From: Agrococcus carbonis
GTDB lineage: Bacteria > Actinomycetota > Actinomycetes > Actinomycetales > Microbacteriaceae
Assembly: GCF_900104705.1 (NCBI RefSeq)
Contig: NZ_LT629734.1
Location: 2,108,001 to 2,172,000 of the forward strand
Length of the DNA: 64,000 nucleotides
Reading direction: 5' to 3'
In this document: positions 51,505 to 60,286 of the stretch, piece by piece
Numbering within the stretch: position 1 is the first letter of the stretch
Layout: the number at the start of each line of letters is the position of its first letter
The notes under the pieces: generated by a model
Told to the model about the DNA's origin: nothing
The model's database searches: none
What the model saw: only the letters and a program-made list of their open reading frames with translations
Translations under genes and position numbers: made by a program

Positions 51505-54500
51505 TCAGGGGAGGCGCACGAGGGCGTCGCCGGGCTCGCGGTCGGCGGCGCGGTGCGAGACGAGGATCACCGCGCGATCGGCGGTGGCGGCTCGCACGTC
51601 GGCCATCATGACGGATGCGGTGGGCGCGTCGAGGTGCGCCGTCGGCTCGTCGAGCAGGATGAGCTCGGCACGCGTCAGCAGCGCTCGCGCGACGGCGAGG
51701 CGCTGGCGCTCGCCCCCGGAGAGCGCCGAGCCGCCGGCGCCCACCCGCGTGTCGAGGCCCTCGGCGAGCGTGCCGAGCAGCGGCGCGAGCCCCGCTTGCG
51801 CGAGCGCGTCGCGCATCGTCGCCTCGTCGGGGGCATCGGCGCGGGAGCGGGCGAGCAGCAGGTTGCCGCGCAGGGTCGAGTCGAAGACGTAGGCGTCCTG
51901 CGGGCACCAGGCGACGGTCGAGCGCCAGGCGCGCTCGTCGAGGTCGGTGAGCGGGCGGCGCTCCTCGGAGGCGTCTCGAGATGACGCGATGTGTGCGTTC
52001 CGCGGCGCCGAATGCGCGCTTCGAGCCCGGTCGCGCGGGTATCCGGCATCGCGGCCACCCTCGGCGAGGATCGCGCCGCGCTCGAGCGGCAACGCTCCCA
52101 TGACGGCCGACAGGATCGTCGACTTGCCCGAGCCAGAGGGGCCGTCGAGCACGAGCCAGCGGCGCGCCTCGGCGCGGCCGGAGACGCCCGCGACCGCGGG
52201 GCGCTCGGCGCCGGGGTAGCGCACCGCCACGTCGGCCAGCTCGACTGCCGTCACGGGCGCCGGGGGCGGGGCGTCGCCCCACGCGGGGGCGGGCGCGGGC
52301 CGCAGCACCGGTCCGAGCCGGCCCAGCAGCGCGCGCATCGCCGGCACGCGGTGCACCGCGGCGACGAGATCGGTGAGCGGCTCGAGCAAGGCGAGTGCGA
52401 GCAGCGCGATGACCGACGCGCCCTCGCCCGAGAGCTCCGGCGCAAGGGCGGGCACGAGCACCGCGAGGGCGGTCACGGCGACCGTGACGACCGCCGTGCC
52501 GAGGCCCGCCGACCATGCCGCACGGCGCTCGGCGAGGGCGAGGCGATCGGCCGCGTCGTCGAGCTGCCCGAGCGCGACGCCCGCGACGCCGTTGCCCCGC
52601 AGGTCGAGCGCCGCCGACGCGAGGGCGGCGGTGCCGCGCACCATGTCGCTGCGTGCGGCGACGCGCGCCGCTGCCGCGCCGCGCTCCGAGACGATCGCGA
52701 GGGCGGCGCCGGCGGCGGTCGCGAGGATCAGGGTCGCGAGCACGACGGCCAGCAGCTGCGGCGCGACGAGCGCGGTCGTGATGCCGGTGCCGGCGATCAC
52801 GAGCACACCCACGCCGATCGGCGGCAGCACGCGCGGCAGCTGGTCGCGCAGGTCGTCGGCGAGCGTGACGAGGTAGTCGAGCGGCGCGCCGCCCTCGAGC
52901 AGCCGCCGCGACCCTGCGCCGCGCGCGGCGATCGCGCGCCATAGCCGCAGCCGCAGCCCGTCGACGGCGCGGAATGCCGCGTCGTGCGTCAGCAGCCGCT
53001 CGGCGTAGCGCCCCACCGAGCGGAAGATGCCGAACGCGCGCACCCCCACGATCGCGACGAGCAGCACCATGATGTGCTCCTCGATGCTCGCGCGCACGAT
53101 GAGCCAGCCCGACACCGCGGTGAGCGCGAGCCCGAAGCCGACGGCGAGCGCCGCCATCGCGATCGAGGCGGCCCAGCGGATGCGGTGCCCGCGCAGGAGG
53201 GCGCGGAGCGTGAGGCGGCCACCCGCCGGTCGAGTAGGCGCCGGAGGCGCCGTATCGAGACCCGCCGTCGACGAGGCAGCCGCCCCCTCCGCTGGTCGAG
53301 TAGGCGCCGGAGGCGCCGTATCGAGACCCGGGCCGTTCGCCGCTGCGAGGGTCTCGTGACGCGTGCGGCCTTCGCCCGCGCGCTCCTCGACCGACGAGGG
53401 GACGTCCTCCGCTGGTCGAGTAGGCGCCGGAGGCGCCGTATCGAGACCCGCCGTCGACGAGGCAGCCGCCCCCTCCGCTGGTCGAGTAGGCGCCGGAGGC
53501 GCCGTATCGAGACCCGGGCCGTTCGCCGCTGCGAGGGTCTCGTGACGCGAGCGGCCTTCGGCCGCGCGCTCCTCGACCGACGAGGGGGCCTCTTCCGCTG
53601 GTCGAGTAGGCGCCGCAGGCGCCGTATCGAGACCTACCGCTGCCGTCTCGATACGCGCGCTTCGCGCGCTACTCGACGAGCGTGCTGGGGCGCCGGCTGC
53701 GAGGGTCTCGTGACGCGGGGGGCCTTCGGCCGCGCGCTCCTCGACCGACGAGGGGGCGGTACCGACGCGCAGGGTCATCGTCGCGAGGGCGGTCGTCTCG
53801 GGCTCGTGGCTCGCGAGCACCACGACGCGGCCAGGCGCCCTGCGGAGGATCGCCGCGCGCACGCGATCGGCCGACTCGCGGTCGAGGTGCGCGGTCGGCT
53901 CGTCGAGCACGAGCACGCGCGCGCCGGCGTCGGCGCGGGCGAGCGCGCGGGCGACCGCGAGCCGGCGCTGCTCGCCGGGGCTGAGCTCGGGCACCGCCGC
54001 ATCGGCGACGTGGCCGAGCCCCAGCTCCTCGAGCGCCGCGATCGGATCGGCGCCGTACAGCGCGAGCTCGTCGCGCGGCGTGTCCGCGAAGGCGCGCGGG
54101 GCCTGCGGGGCCCAGCCCACCGCATCCGCCCCCGTGCCGACGACGCTGCCGCCGACGTGCGCGTCGGCGGGCAGAGCGCCCGTCAGGGCGGCGAGCAGCG
54201 TCGACTTGCCCGCGCCCGAGGGGCCGGCGACCGAGACGATCCCCTCGAGGTCGGCGCTGATGCCCGCGAGGGTGGGGGTGTCGCGGCCGGCGTAGTGGAC
54301 GGTGAGGTCGGTGAGGCGGATGCGGGGGGTAGCGGTGGGGGTCTCGTGACGCGTGCCGCCTTCGGCGGCGCGCTCCTCGACCGACGAGGGGACGGTGGCG
54401 GCGGTGGGGGTCTCGTGACGCGTGCCGCCTTCGGCGGCGCGCTCCTCGACCGACGAGGGGACGGTGGCGGCGCCGGGGGTCTCGTGACGCGTGCCGCCTT

Positions 54501-55590
54501 CGGCGGCGCGCTCCTCGACCGACGGGCTGGCCGTGCGGACGTCCGCGCGCGCCGGCCGGCGCAGGATCTCCTGCGCGCGCTCGAGCGCCGCGAGGCCGTC
54601 CTGCGAGGCGTGGAAGGCGGTGCCGACCTGGCGCAGCGCGCTGTAGGCCTCGGGCGCGAGGATGAGCGCGAGGAGCGCCGGCTCGAGCTCCATCGTGCCG
54701 TTCAGCAGCCGCAGGCCCAGGAAGACCGCGACGATCGCGACCGAGATCGTCGCGACGAGCTCGAGCGCGAGCGCCGAGAGGAACGCCCAGCGCAGCGTCT
54801 CCTGCGTGCGCTCGCGGTAGCCGCGCTGCAGCTGCTCGAGGGCGGCCGCCTGCTCGTCGACCCGGCCGAGCCCGACGAGCACCGGCAGGCCGCGCGCGAG
54901 CTCGGCGAGGTGGTCGGCGAGCCGCGTGAGCGCCGAGAGCGCCTCGTCGGTGCGCTGCTGCGTGTGCTTGCCGATGAGCACCATGAAGAAGGGGATGAGC
55001 GGCACGGTGAGCACGATGATGACGGCGCTCAGCCAATCTGCGCCGAGCACCCGGATCCCGACGAGCAGCGGCACGACCGCCGCCGCGATCGTCGCCGGCA
55101 GCGACTGCACGTAGTAGTCGTCGAGGTCGTCGAGGCCGTCGCTCGCGAGCACCGCCGTGCCGCCGCCCGCGACGTCGCCGTCGGCGAGCTGCCGCCACAG
55201 CCGCCCGCGGATCGAGCGCTTCACGCCGATCGCGATGCGCCGCGCCGCGACCGACGTGCCCCACTCGGCGCCGGCGCGCAGCACCGCGCCCGCGAGCCCC
55301 AGCACGACGATCAGCCGCGTGGTCTCGGCCGAGAGGTCGCCGGCCGTGAGCGCCGCGATCCCGCGGGCGACGGCCTCGGCGACGAGCACGAGCCCCGCCG
55401 CGCGGAGCGCCGCGAGGAGCCCCAGCAGGTAGACCTGCGACCGCGGCACGGGCCCGAGCGCCGGGCGGCGGAAGCCGGGTGCGGATGCGGTGCGCTCGGC
55501 CTCGATGACCCAGGGATCGACCGAGCGCGCGGGCCCCTCCGGGGCCGCCTCGCGCTCCTTCGGGGTGCTGTCGGCCGGTCGCGCGCTCAC
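51505..55590 (-). CDS. cydDC: Fused CydD-CydC ABC exporter with repeat-derived linkers
   Basis: A 1361-residue single chain carrying both halves of the heterodimeric exporter needed for cytochrome bd assembly (thiol export in the periplasm direction). CydD half: membrane domain about 50-340, nucleotide domain 430-600 (Walker A GPSGAGKST, signature LSPGEQRRLAVARAL, Walker B VLVLDEPTAHLD). CydC half: membrane domain about 795-1080, nucleotide domain 1120-1361 (GPSGSGKST, LSGGERQRLAVARALL). Linkers at about 353-416 and 610-787 are made of tandem repeats. GTG 55590 follows GGGAGG. Most relatives encode CydD and CydC separately. Confidence 0.93.
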   Translation of the reverse strand: MSARPADSTPKEREAAPEGPARSVDPWVIEAERTASAPGFRRPALGPVPRSQVYLLGLLAALRAAGLVLVAEAVARGIAALTAGDLSAETTRLIVVLGLAGAVLRAGAEWGTSVAARRIAIGVKRSIRGRLWRQLADGDVAGGGTAVLASDGLDDLDDYYVQSLPATIAAAVVPLLVGIRVLGADWLSAVIIVLTVPLIPFFMVLIGKHTQQRTDEALSALTRLADHLAELARGLPVLVGLGRVDEQAAALEQLQRGYRERTQETLRWAFLSALALELVATISVAIVAVFLGLRLLNGTMELEPALLALILAPEAYSALRQVGTAFHASQDGLAALERAQEILRRPARADVRTASPSVEERAAEGGTRHETPGAATVPSSVEERAAEGGTRHETPTAATVPSSVEERAAEGGTRHETPTATPRIRLTDLTVHYAGRDTPTLAGISADLEGIVSVAGPSGAGKSTLLAALTGALPADAHVGGSVVGTGADAVGWAPQAPRAFADTPRDELALYGADPIAALEELGLGHVADAAVPELSPGEQRRLAVARALARADAGARVLVLDEPTAHLDRESADRVRAAILRRAPGRVVVLASHEPETTALATMTLRVGTAPSSVEERAAEGPPRHETLAAGAPARSSSSARSARIETAAVGLDTAPAAPTRPAEEAPSSVEERAAEGRSRHETLAAANGPGLDTAPPAPTRPAEGAAASSTAGLDTAPPAPTRPAEDVPSSVEERAGEGRTRHETLAAANGPGLDTAPPAPTRPAEGAAASSTAGLDTAPPAPTRPAGGRLTLRALLRGHRIRWAASIAMAALAVGFGLALTAVSGWLIVRASIEEHIMVLLVAIVGVRAFGIFRSVGRYAERLLTHDAAFRAVDGLRLRLWRAIAARGAGSRRLLEGGAPLDYLVTLADDLRDQLPRVLPPIGVGVLVIAGTGITTALVAPQLLAVVLATLILATAAGAALAIVSERGAAAARVAARSDMVRGTAALASAALDLRGNGVAGVALGQLDDAADRLALAERRAAWSAGLGTAVVTVAVTALAVLVPALAPELSGEGASVIALLALALLEPLTDLVAAVHRVPAMRALLGRLGPVLRPAPAPAWGDAPPPAPVTAVELADVAVRYPGAERPAVAGVSGRAEARRWLVLDGPSGSGKSTILSAVMGALPLERGAILAEGGRDAGYPRDRARSAHSAPRNAHIASSRDASEERRPLTDLDERAWRSTVAWCPQDAYVFDSTLRGNLLLARSRADAPDEATMRDALAQAGLAPLLGTLAEGLDTRVGAGGSALSGGERQRLAVARALLTRAELILLDEPTAHLDAPTASVMMADVRAATADRAVILVSHRAADREPGDALVRLP
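53228..53758 (-). repeat. Tandem 186-bp repeats inside cydDC (REP-derived)
   Basis: Units start at 53228, 53414 and 53600, exactly 186 bp (62 codons) apart; the third is diverged and shorter. Each unit contains two GGTCGAGTAGGCGCC-type elements and one GGGTCTCGTGACGCG-to-CTCCTCGACC element. They encode GLDTAPPAPTRPAEG and SSVEERAAEG-R-RHETLAA segments in the CydD-CydC linker. Confidence 0.9.
54341..54535 (-). repeat. Tandem 69-bp repeats inside cydDC (REP-derived)
   Basis: Three units start at 54341, 54410 and 54479, exactly 69 bp (23 codons) apart. They encode SSVEERAAEGGTRHETPTAA-type peptides between the CydD membrane domain and its nucleotide domain. Confidence 0.9.
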
Positions 55591-55716
55591 CCGTCCATCC
55601 TCCCAGACCGGCACCGGCGCGCCGCGGGCGTCCGCTGCGAGCGCACACCTCAGGAGACGCCGAGATCTCGCGTCGTCGGGTCGCGGCGACGGCGACCTCG
55701 GCCGTAGCCTCGCCCC

Positions 55717-56376
55717 ATGCCGGAGCCGTCGCCACCCCGAGACGCGGATGCGTCGGGCGACGACGCGGTGTTCCGGATCCTGACCGTGTGCTCCGGCAAC
55801 CTGTGCCGCTCGCCGCTCGCCGAGCAGCTGCTCCGGGCCCGGCTGTCGTCGCCCGAGTGGCGGGACCTCGCGGCGGTGGAGGTTGCGAGCGCGGGGACGG
55901 TCGCCCGGGACGGCGAGCCGATGGATGCGCGCGCCGCGGGCGAGGCCGACCGGCTCGGCCTCCGCGACGCGGGCGTGCACCGCACGCGCCGGCTGCGCGC
56001 GGAGCACGTCGAGCGCGCCGACCTCGTCGTCGCCATGGCGCAGGAGCACCGCGCCGCGTGCGCGCGGCTCGTGCCGTCGGCGACGCGGCGGACGTTCACG
56101 CTCCCGGAGCTCGCGGCGATCCTCACGTCGCTCGCTCGCGCCGACGCCCCGCCGCTCGAGCAGGCGACCGGCGCGGGCGGTGCGGCGCGGCTGCGCGCCG
56201 TCGTCTCGGCGGCGGGCGTCGAGCGGGGCATGATGCCGCCGTGGCAGGGCGACGAGCTCGACATCGCCGACCCCTTCCGCCGCGGTCGGCTCGCCCACCG
56301 GAGGACCGCTCGAGCGGTCGACGGCCACGTCGCCGTCGTCGCGGAGCGCCTCAGGGAACTCGCGCAGAGACGCTGA
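55717..56376 (+). CDS. Low-molecular-weight protein-tyrosine phosphatase
   Basis: A 219-residue LMW-PTP. The P-loop C25-x5-R31 is VCSGNLCRSPLAE; SAGT near residue 58 and the D-P loop in LDIADPFRR near 190 complete the active site. It is longer than the usual 140-160 residues because of an insert between about 125 and 180 and a short N-terminal extension. It probably dephosphorylates the adjacent BY-kinase to control polysaccharide chain length. The ATG is 6 nt after TAGCCT (55705-55710), predicted leaderless. Confidence 0.93.
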   Translation: MPEPSPPRDADASGDDAVFRILTVCSGNLCRSPLAEQLLRARLSSPEWRDLAAVEVASAGTVARDGEPMDARAAGEADRLGLRDAGVHRTRRLRAEHVERADLVVAMAQEHRAACARLVPSATRRTFTLPELAAILTSLARADAPPLEQATGAGGAARLRAVVSAAGVERGMMPPWQGDELDIADPFRRGRLAHRRTARAVDGHVAVVAERLRELAQRR

Positions 56377-56455
56377 GCCAACCCTTCGTCGGCGCCGACG
56401 CTCGGCGTGCCACGATGACCCTGCGTGCGTCACGGCCGACGCGCCAACCCATGCG

Positions 56456-57922
56456 ATGGGGGTCACGTTGGAGCTCAGGGATTTCGCTCGCCTGCTCAGG
56501 AAGTACTGGGCGCTGCTCATCGTGGCGACGCTCCTCGGCGTGGGCGCCGGCTGGCTCGCGGCGCTGCTGCAGCCGCCGACCTACACCGCGTCGACGCGGG
56601 TCTTCGTCTCGGTGCGCTCCGGCGAGACCGCGTCCGACCTCGCGCAGGGCAGCAGCTACACGGAGTCGAGGGTCGCGAGCTACGCGAGCCTCGCGAACTC
56701 GCAGCGCGTGCTCGACGACGTCATCGCCCAGCTCGAGCTCGGCACCGACTACTGGACCCTCGCCGAGCACGTGGAGGCCACGATCGTGCCGGACACGACG
56801 GTGATCGACATCACCGCATCCGACGGGGACGCGGTGCGCGCGGTGGCGCTCGCGGACGCGACGGCGGCGAGCCTCTCGACGACCGTGAGCGAGATCGAGT
56901 CGCGGCCGGGCCTGTCGAGCCCCGTGCAGCTCGCCGTCGTGCAGGCGGCTCGGCCCCCCGAGGCGCCGACGACCCCGCGCCCCGCGCTCTACATGACCCT
57001 CGCGGGCCTGCTCGGACTCGCGCTCGCGGCGGTCATCGCCGTGCTCCGCGACGCGCTCGACACGCGCATCCACGCCGAGCGGGATCTGCGGGACATCACG
57101 ACGGCGCCGCTGCTGGGCGCCATCGGGCTCGACCCCAAGGCCAAGCAGCGGCCCCTCGTGATGCGCGCCGACCCCCACAGCATGCGCGCGGAGTCCTTCC
57201 GGGCACTGCGCACGAGCCTGCGCTTCGTCGGCATCGACGAGCGCGCGCGGACGTTCGTGGTCACCTCGCCCCTCCCGGGCATGGCGAAGAGCACGACGAC
57301 GGCCAACCTCGGCCTCGCGCTCGCCGACGCGGGGCAGCGCGTCATCGTCGTCGACGCCGACCTTCGCAAGCCCAAGATCGCCGAGTACCTCAACCTCGAG
57401 GGCAGCGTCGGCCTGACCGACGTGCTCATCGGCTCCGCCCGGCTCCCCGACGTCGTGCAGCAGTGGGGCGACACGTGCCTCAGCGTGCTGCCGGCGGGGC
57501 AGATCCCGCCGAACCCGTCCGAGATGCTCAGCTCGAAGGCGATGAGCGCGCTGCTCGACCGCCTGCGGCACGACTACGACTGCGTCCTGGTCGATTCGCC
57601 GCCGCTGCTGCCGGTCACGGATGCGGCGGTCATCGCCGAGCAGGTCGACGCGGCGCTGATGGTCGTCTCGGTGCGCCGCACGAAGAAGCACCAGCTCGAG
57701 CTCGCGCTGCGTCGGCTCAGCACCGTGGATGCGCGGGTCGGGGGCATCGTGTTCACGATGGTGCCGCTGCGCGAGGCCGAGGTGTACGGCTACGGCAGCT
57801 ACGGCGCAGCCGCGTCGCCGACGCCGCCGGCGGCGGCATCGGACGAGCCGGCTGCCCGTGGCAGCGAGCCCGCAGAGTCGGCCGACCCGGCCGAGCCGGT
57901 CGGCCGCAGCGCGGCGTCGTGA
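56456..57922 (+). CDS. Wzz/BY-kinase polysaccharide co-polymerase
   Basis: A 488-residue bacterial tyrosine autokinase fused to a chain-length domain. Membrane helices at about 19-38 and 178-200 flank the extracytoplasmic Wzz domain. The cytoplasmic kinase has Walker A PLPGMAKSTTTANLG, Walker A' VIVVDADLRKP, Walker B CVLVDSPPLLPVTDA, and a short tyrosine cluster EVYGYGSYG. It controls length and export of exopolysaccharide with the neighbouring phosphatase. The Pro/Ala/Glu-rich tail overlaps the convergent polymerase gene by 124 bases. An open frame also runs upstream without a better start. Confidence 0.94.
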   Translation: MGVTLELRDFARLLRKYWALLIVATLLGVGAGWLAALLQPPTYTASTRVFVSVRSGETASDLAQGSSYTESRVASYASLANSQRVLDDVIAQLELGTDYWTLAEHVEATIVPDTTVIDITASDGDAVRAVALADATAASLSTTVSEIESRPGLSSPVQLAVVQAARPPEAPTTPRPALYMTLAGLLGLALAAVIAVLRDALDTRIHAERDLRDITTAPLLGAIGLDPKAKQRPLVMRADPHSMRAESFRALRTSLRFVGIDERARTFVVTSPLPGMAKSTTTANLGLALADAGQRVIVVDADLRKPKIAEYLNLEGSVGLTDVLIGSARLPDVVQQWGDTCLSVLPAGQIPPNPSEMLSSKAMSALLDRLRHDYDCVLVDSPPLLPVTDAAVIAEQVDAALMVVSVRRTKKHQLELALRRLSTVDARVGGIVFTMVPLREAEVYGYGSYGAAASPTPPAAASDEPAARGSEPAESADPAEPVGRSAAS

Positions 57923-59250
57923 CGCTGCCCGTCGCCTGAGACCAGCACGGTGTTGACGGCGCCGAGCGCGAGCGCGATCGCCCACATGTGGCCGGGGGCC
58001 TGGAGATAGGGGTTCGAGGCGTTGGCGACGAGCATCGCGATCGCTCCGGTCGCCGTCACGATGAGCACGGGCGCGGCGGACGGGTCGAGGAGCGCGGCCC
58101 GGCGGAGGGCCGCGACGGCGCAGCAGGCGGCGATGCACAGCAGCACGATGCCGAGCGCGCCGACCTGGAACGCGAGCAGGTGGTACTGCAGCTCGAACTC
58201 CCACGGCCGCTCGAGGTTGCGCGCGTAGCCGCTCTCGAGCACGGCGCCGAAGCCGTGGCCGAAGAGGGGGCGCTGCGCGGCCTCGTCGAGCAGGATGCGG
58301 CTCTGGTCGGTGCGCACGGCGACGCCGACCGCGCCCTGATCCGGGCTGAAGAAGTCGGCGAGCGCCCGCAGCGCCCGCTGGACCGCGGCCTGCTCGAGCA
58401 CGCGGGGCGCGAGGATCGCCGCGGCAGGCACCGCGAGGATGCCCGTGACCGCGACCCACCGCGGCACGCGCGCGCGCCGCCCGGTCGCCGTGAGCATCCG
58501 CAGGGCCGCGACGATGAGCGGCGTCAGCAGCACGGTGAGGATGATGGCGCGGCGGCCGCCCAGCATGACGGCGGCGATCGCGCTCGCGCCCGCGGCGAGC
58601 CGGAGCGCCACGCCCGGCAGCCACGGATGCGCGCCGACGAGCAGCGACGCGGTCCACATGGGCGCGGCGGCCGCGAGCGTCGAGAGCCCGTAGAGGCGGA
58701 TGACGGTCGCGGGCCCGGTGCCGTCGAAGCCCGCGCCGCTCTCCTCGAGGAGGACCGGCGGGATGACCGACGGCAGGATGCCTGCCTGAGCGCCGACGTA
58801 GAGCACGATGAAGGCCGAGAGCGCGATCGTCGCCCACGCGGCCGCGAGCATCGTGAGCCGCAGCAGCGGCGCGCGCAGGGCGACCGCCCACAGGCCGAAC
58901 GCGACGGGGCCGGCGACCCAGGTGATGAGGGCGTAGGCCCAGCCCGGGTTGTCGATGCCCACGACGCTGCCGAGCGCGACGACCATCGCGAACAGGGCGA
59001 TGCACGGCACGAGCAGCGGGGAGACCCGGCGGCGGTGCGCCATCGCGAGCCCTGCCGCCGTGAGGCCCAGCACGCCCAGGACCGGGATCAGCACCTCGTT
59101 CGATCCGACCGGTCGCAGCATGAGGTAGATGAGGCACAGCGTGACGACGACGCCGCCGAAGGTGGCCCGCGAGCGGCTGCCGGGCTCGGGCGCCGCGTGC
59201 CCGCCGCCCGCGACCGCCGGATGCTCGCGCACGCGCTCAGCGAACCGCAT
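57799..59250 (-). CDS. O-antigen ligase/polymerase (Wzy/WaaL-like) membrane protein
   Basis: A 483-residue protein with about 11-12 membrane helices and a periplasmic loop around residues 290-345. The family feature RPLFGHGFGAVLESGY lies near residue 325 and LGGRRAIILTVLL near 235. It probably polymerises or ligates the repeat unit made by the neighbouring glycosyltransferases. Its start overlaps the upstream glycosyltransferase stop by 14 bases. The C-terminal 50 residues (GSAGSADSAGSLPRAAGS) are low complexity and overlap the Wzz gene end. Confidence 0.87.
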   Translation of the reverse strand: MRFAERVREHPAVAGGGHAAPEPGSRSRATFGGVVVTLCLIYLMLRPVGSNEVLIPVLGVLGLTAAGLAMAHRRRVSPLLVPCIALFAMVVALGSVVGIDNPGWAYALITWVAGPVAFGLWAVALRAPLLRLTMLAAAWATIALSAFIVLYVGAQAGILPSVIPPVLLEESGAGFDGTGPATVIRLYGLSTLAAAAPMWTASLLVGAHPWLPGVALRLAAGASAIAAVMLGGRRAIILTVLLTPLIVAALRMLTATGRRARVPRWVAVTGILAVPAAAILAPRVLEQAAVQRALRALADFFSPDQGAVGVAVRTDQSRILLDEAAQRPLFGHGFGAVLESGYARNLERPWEFELQYHLLAFQVGALGIVLLCIAACCAVAALRRAALLDPSAAPVLIVTATGAIAMLVANASNPYLQAPGHMWAIALALGAVNTVLVSGDGQRHDAALRPTGSAGSADSAGSLPRAAGSSDAAAGGVGDAAAP

Positions 59251-60286
59251 CGGCGACTCCGACCGCGCTCCGCCACGCCGTGCTCCACGCAGCGAACGAG
59301 TAGTGCTCGTCGATCGCCCGGCGCGCTCGCGCGCCCAGCCGCTCCGCCTCCACGGGCGAGAGCCGCGCCATCGCGACGAGCGCTTCGCTCCAATCCTGTG
59401 GCGACGTCGGCGCGAACCCGCCCGCGCGCGCGAGCGCCTGCGCGTTCGCGCCGACCGGGCTGCCCACCATCGGCAGCGCGGAGGCGCCGTACTGCAGCAG
59501 CTTGTAGGCGCACTTGCCGAGCGACCACGGCTCGTCGGTGAGCGGCATGATGCCGAAGTCGGCGGCCGCGAGCTCGGCGGCGTAGGTGGCCTCGTGCCAG
59601 TCGACGCGGTCGACGATCGCGTCGATGGCGCCGAGCGACGCGCGGCCGGCGCTCACGACGGTCAGCCGCATCCCCGTCGCCTCGTGCGCGGTCAGCAGCG
59701 GCTGCGCGATCGAGCGCAGGTAGGGCTCCGTGCTGGGCGAGCCGAGCCAGATCGCTCGGGGTGCGCCGGCGCGCTCGTACGTCGTCTTGCGGGTGTAGCG
59801 ATCCGGCTCGACGCAGCTCGGCACGACCACGACGTGCGATGCGTGCCGAGCGGCCGCCTCGGCGAGCCAGTCGTTGCCGGCGATCACGGTGTCCGCCGCC
59901 TCGACCGCGCGCCGCCACTGGCGGTGCGGGGCGAAGAGGCGCCCCGCGAGGTCGTGCCGCGGCAGCTGGATGGCGTCGTCGAAGTCGTACACGCCATGGT
60001 CGGCGGCGGCGAGCAGCCGTGCCTCGACGCCGCCGCGGCTGAAGGGCGACGCGCGCCGCGACATGACGAGCGTGCTGCCGGGCACGTCGCGGACGAGCGC
60101 GCGGAGCCCGGCTTCGGCGCGCAGCACCGCGCGCGGCTCGGCGGCGATCGAGCCGAGCCGGTTGTCGCGCCCGCCGAGGTAGGTGTGGGATGCGTGCGGG
60201 ATCCCGAGGTGCGCGAGCCAGTCGAACAGCCGCACGCGGGCGCTGCTGCCGGCCGGCCCGTAGGAGGAGACGGTGACGAGCGGCAT
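59237..60286 (-). CDS. Glycosyltransferase (GT4-like)
   Basis: A 349-residue predicted cytoplasmic glycosyltransferase of the GT-B fold: N-terminal SSARVRLFDWLAHLGIPHAS, an acceptor-side loop FDDAIQLP, hinge VVVVPSCVEPDRYT, and C-terminal FGIMPLTDEPWSLGKCAYKLLQ followed by GSPVGANAQ, typical of the nucleotide-sugar site. The sugar and acceptor are unknown. ATG 60286 shares one base with the upstream flippase stop. A longer open frame upstream is antisense or shadow. Confidence 0.86.
   Translation of the reverse strand: MPLVTVSSYGPAGSSARVRLFDWLAHLGIPHASHTYLGGRDNRLGSIAAEPRAVLRAEAGLRALVRDVPGSTLVMSRRASPFSRGGVEARLLAAADHGVYDFDDAIQLPRHDLAGRLFAPHRQWRRAVEAADTVIAGNDWLAEAAARHASHVVVVPSCVEPDRYTRKTTYERAGAPRAIWLGSPSTEPYLRSIAQPLLTAHEATGMRLTVVSAGRASLGAIDAIVDRVDWHEATYAAELAAADFGIMPLTDEPWSLGKCAYKLLQYGASALPMVGSPVGANAQALARAGGFAPTSPQDWSEALVAMARLSPVEAERLGARARRAIDEHYSFAAWSTAWRSAVGVADAVR

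Noticed and set aside
51505..56520. Extension of CydDC upstream of 55590
   Set aside because: The extra frame is antisense to the phosphatase gene; GTG 55590 has a proper GGGAGG site and starts a CydD-like N-terminus.
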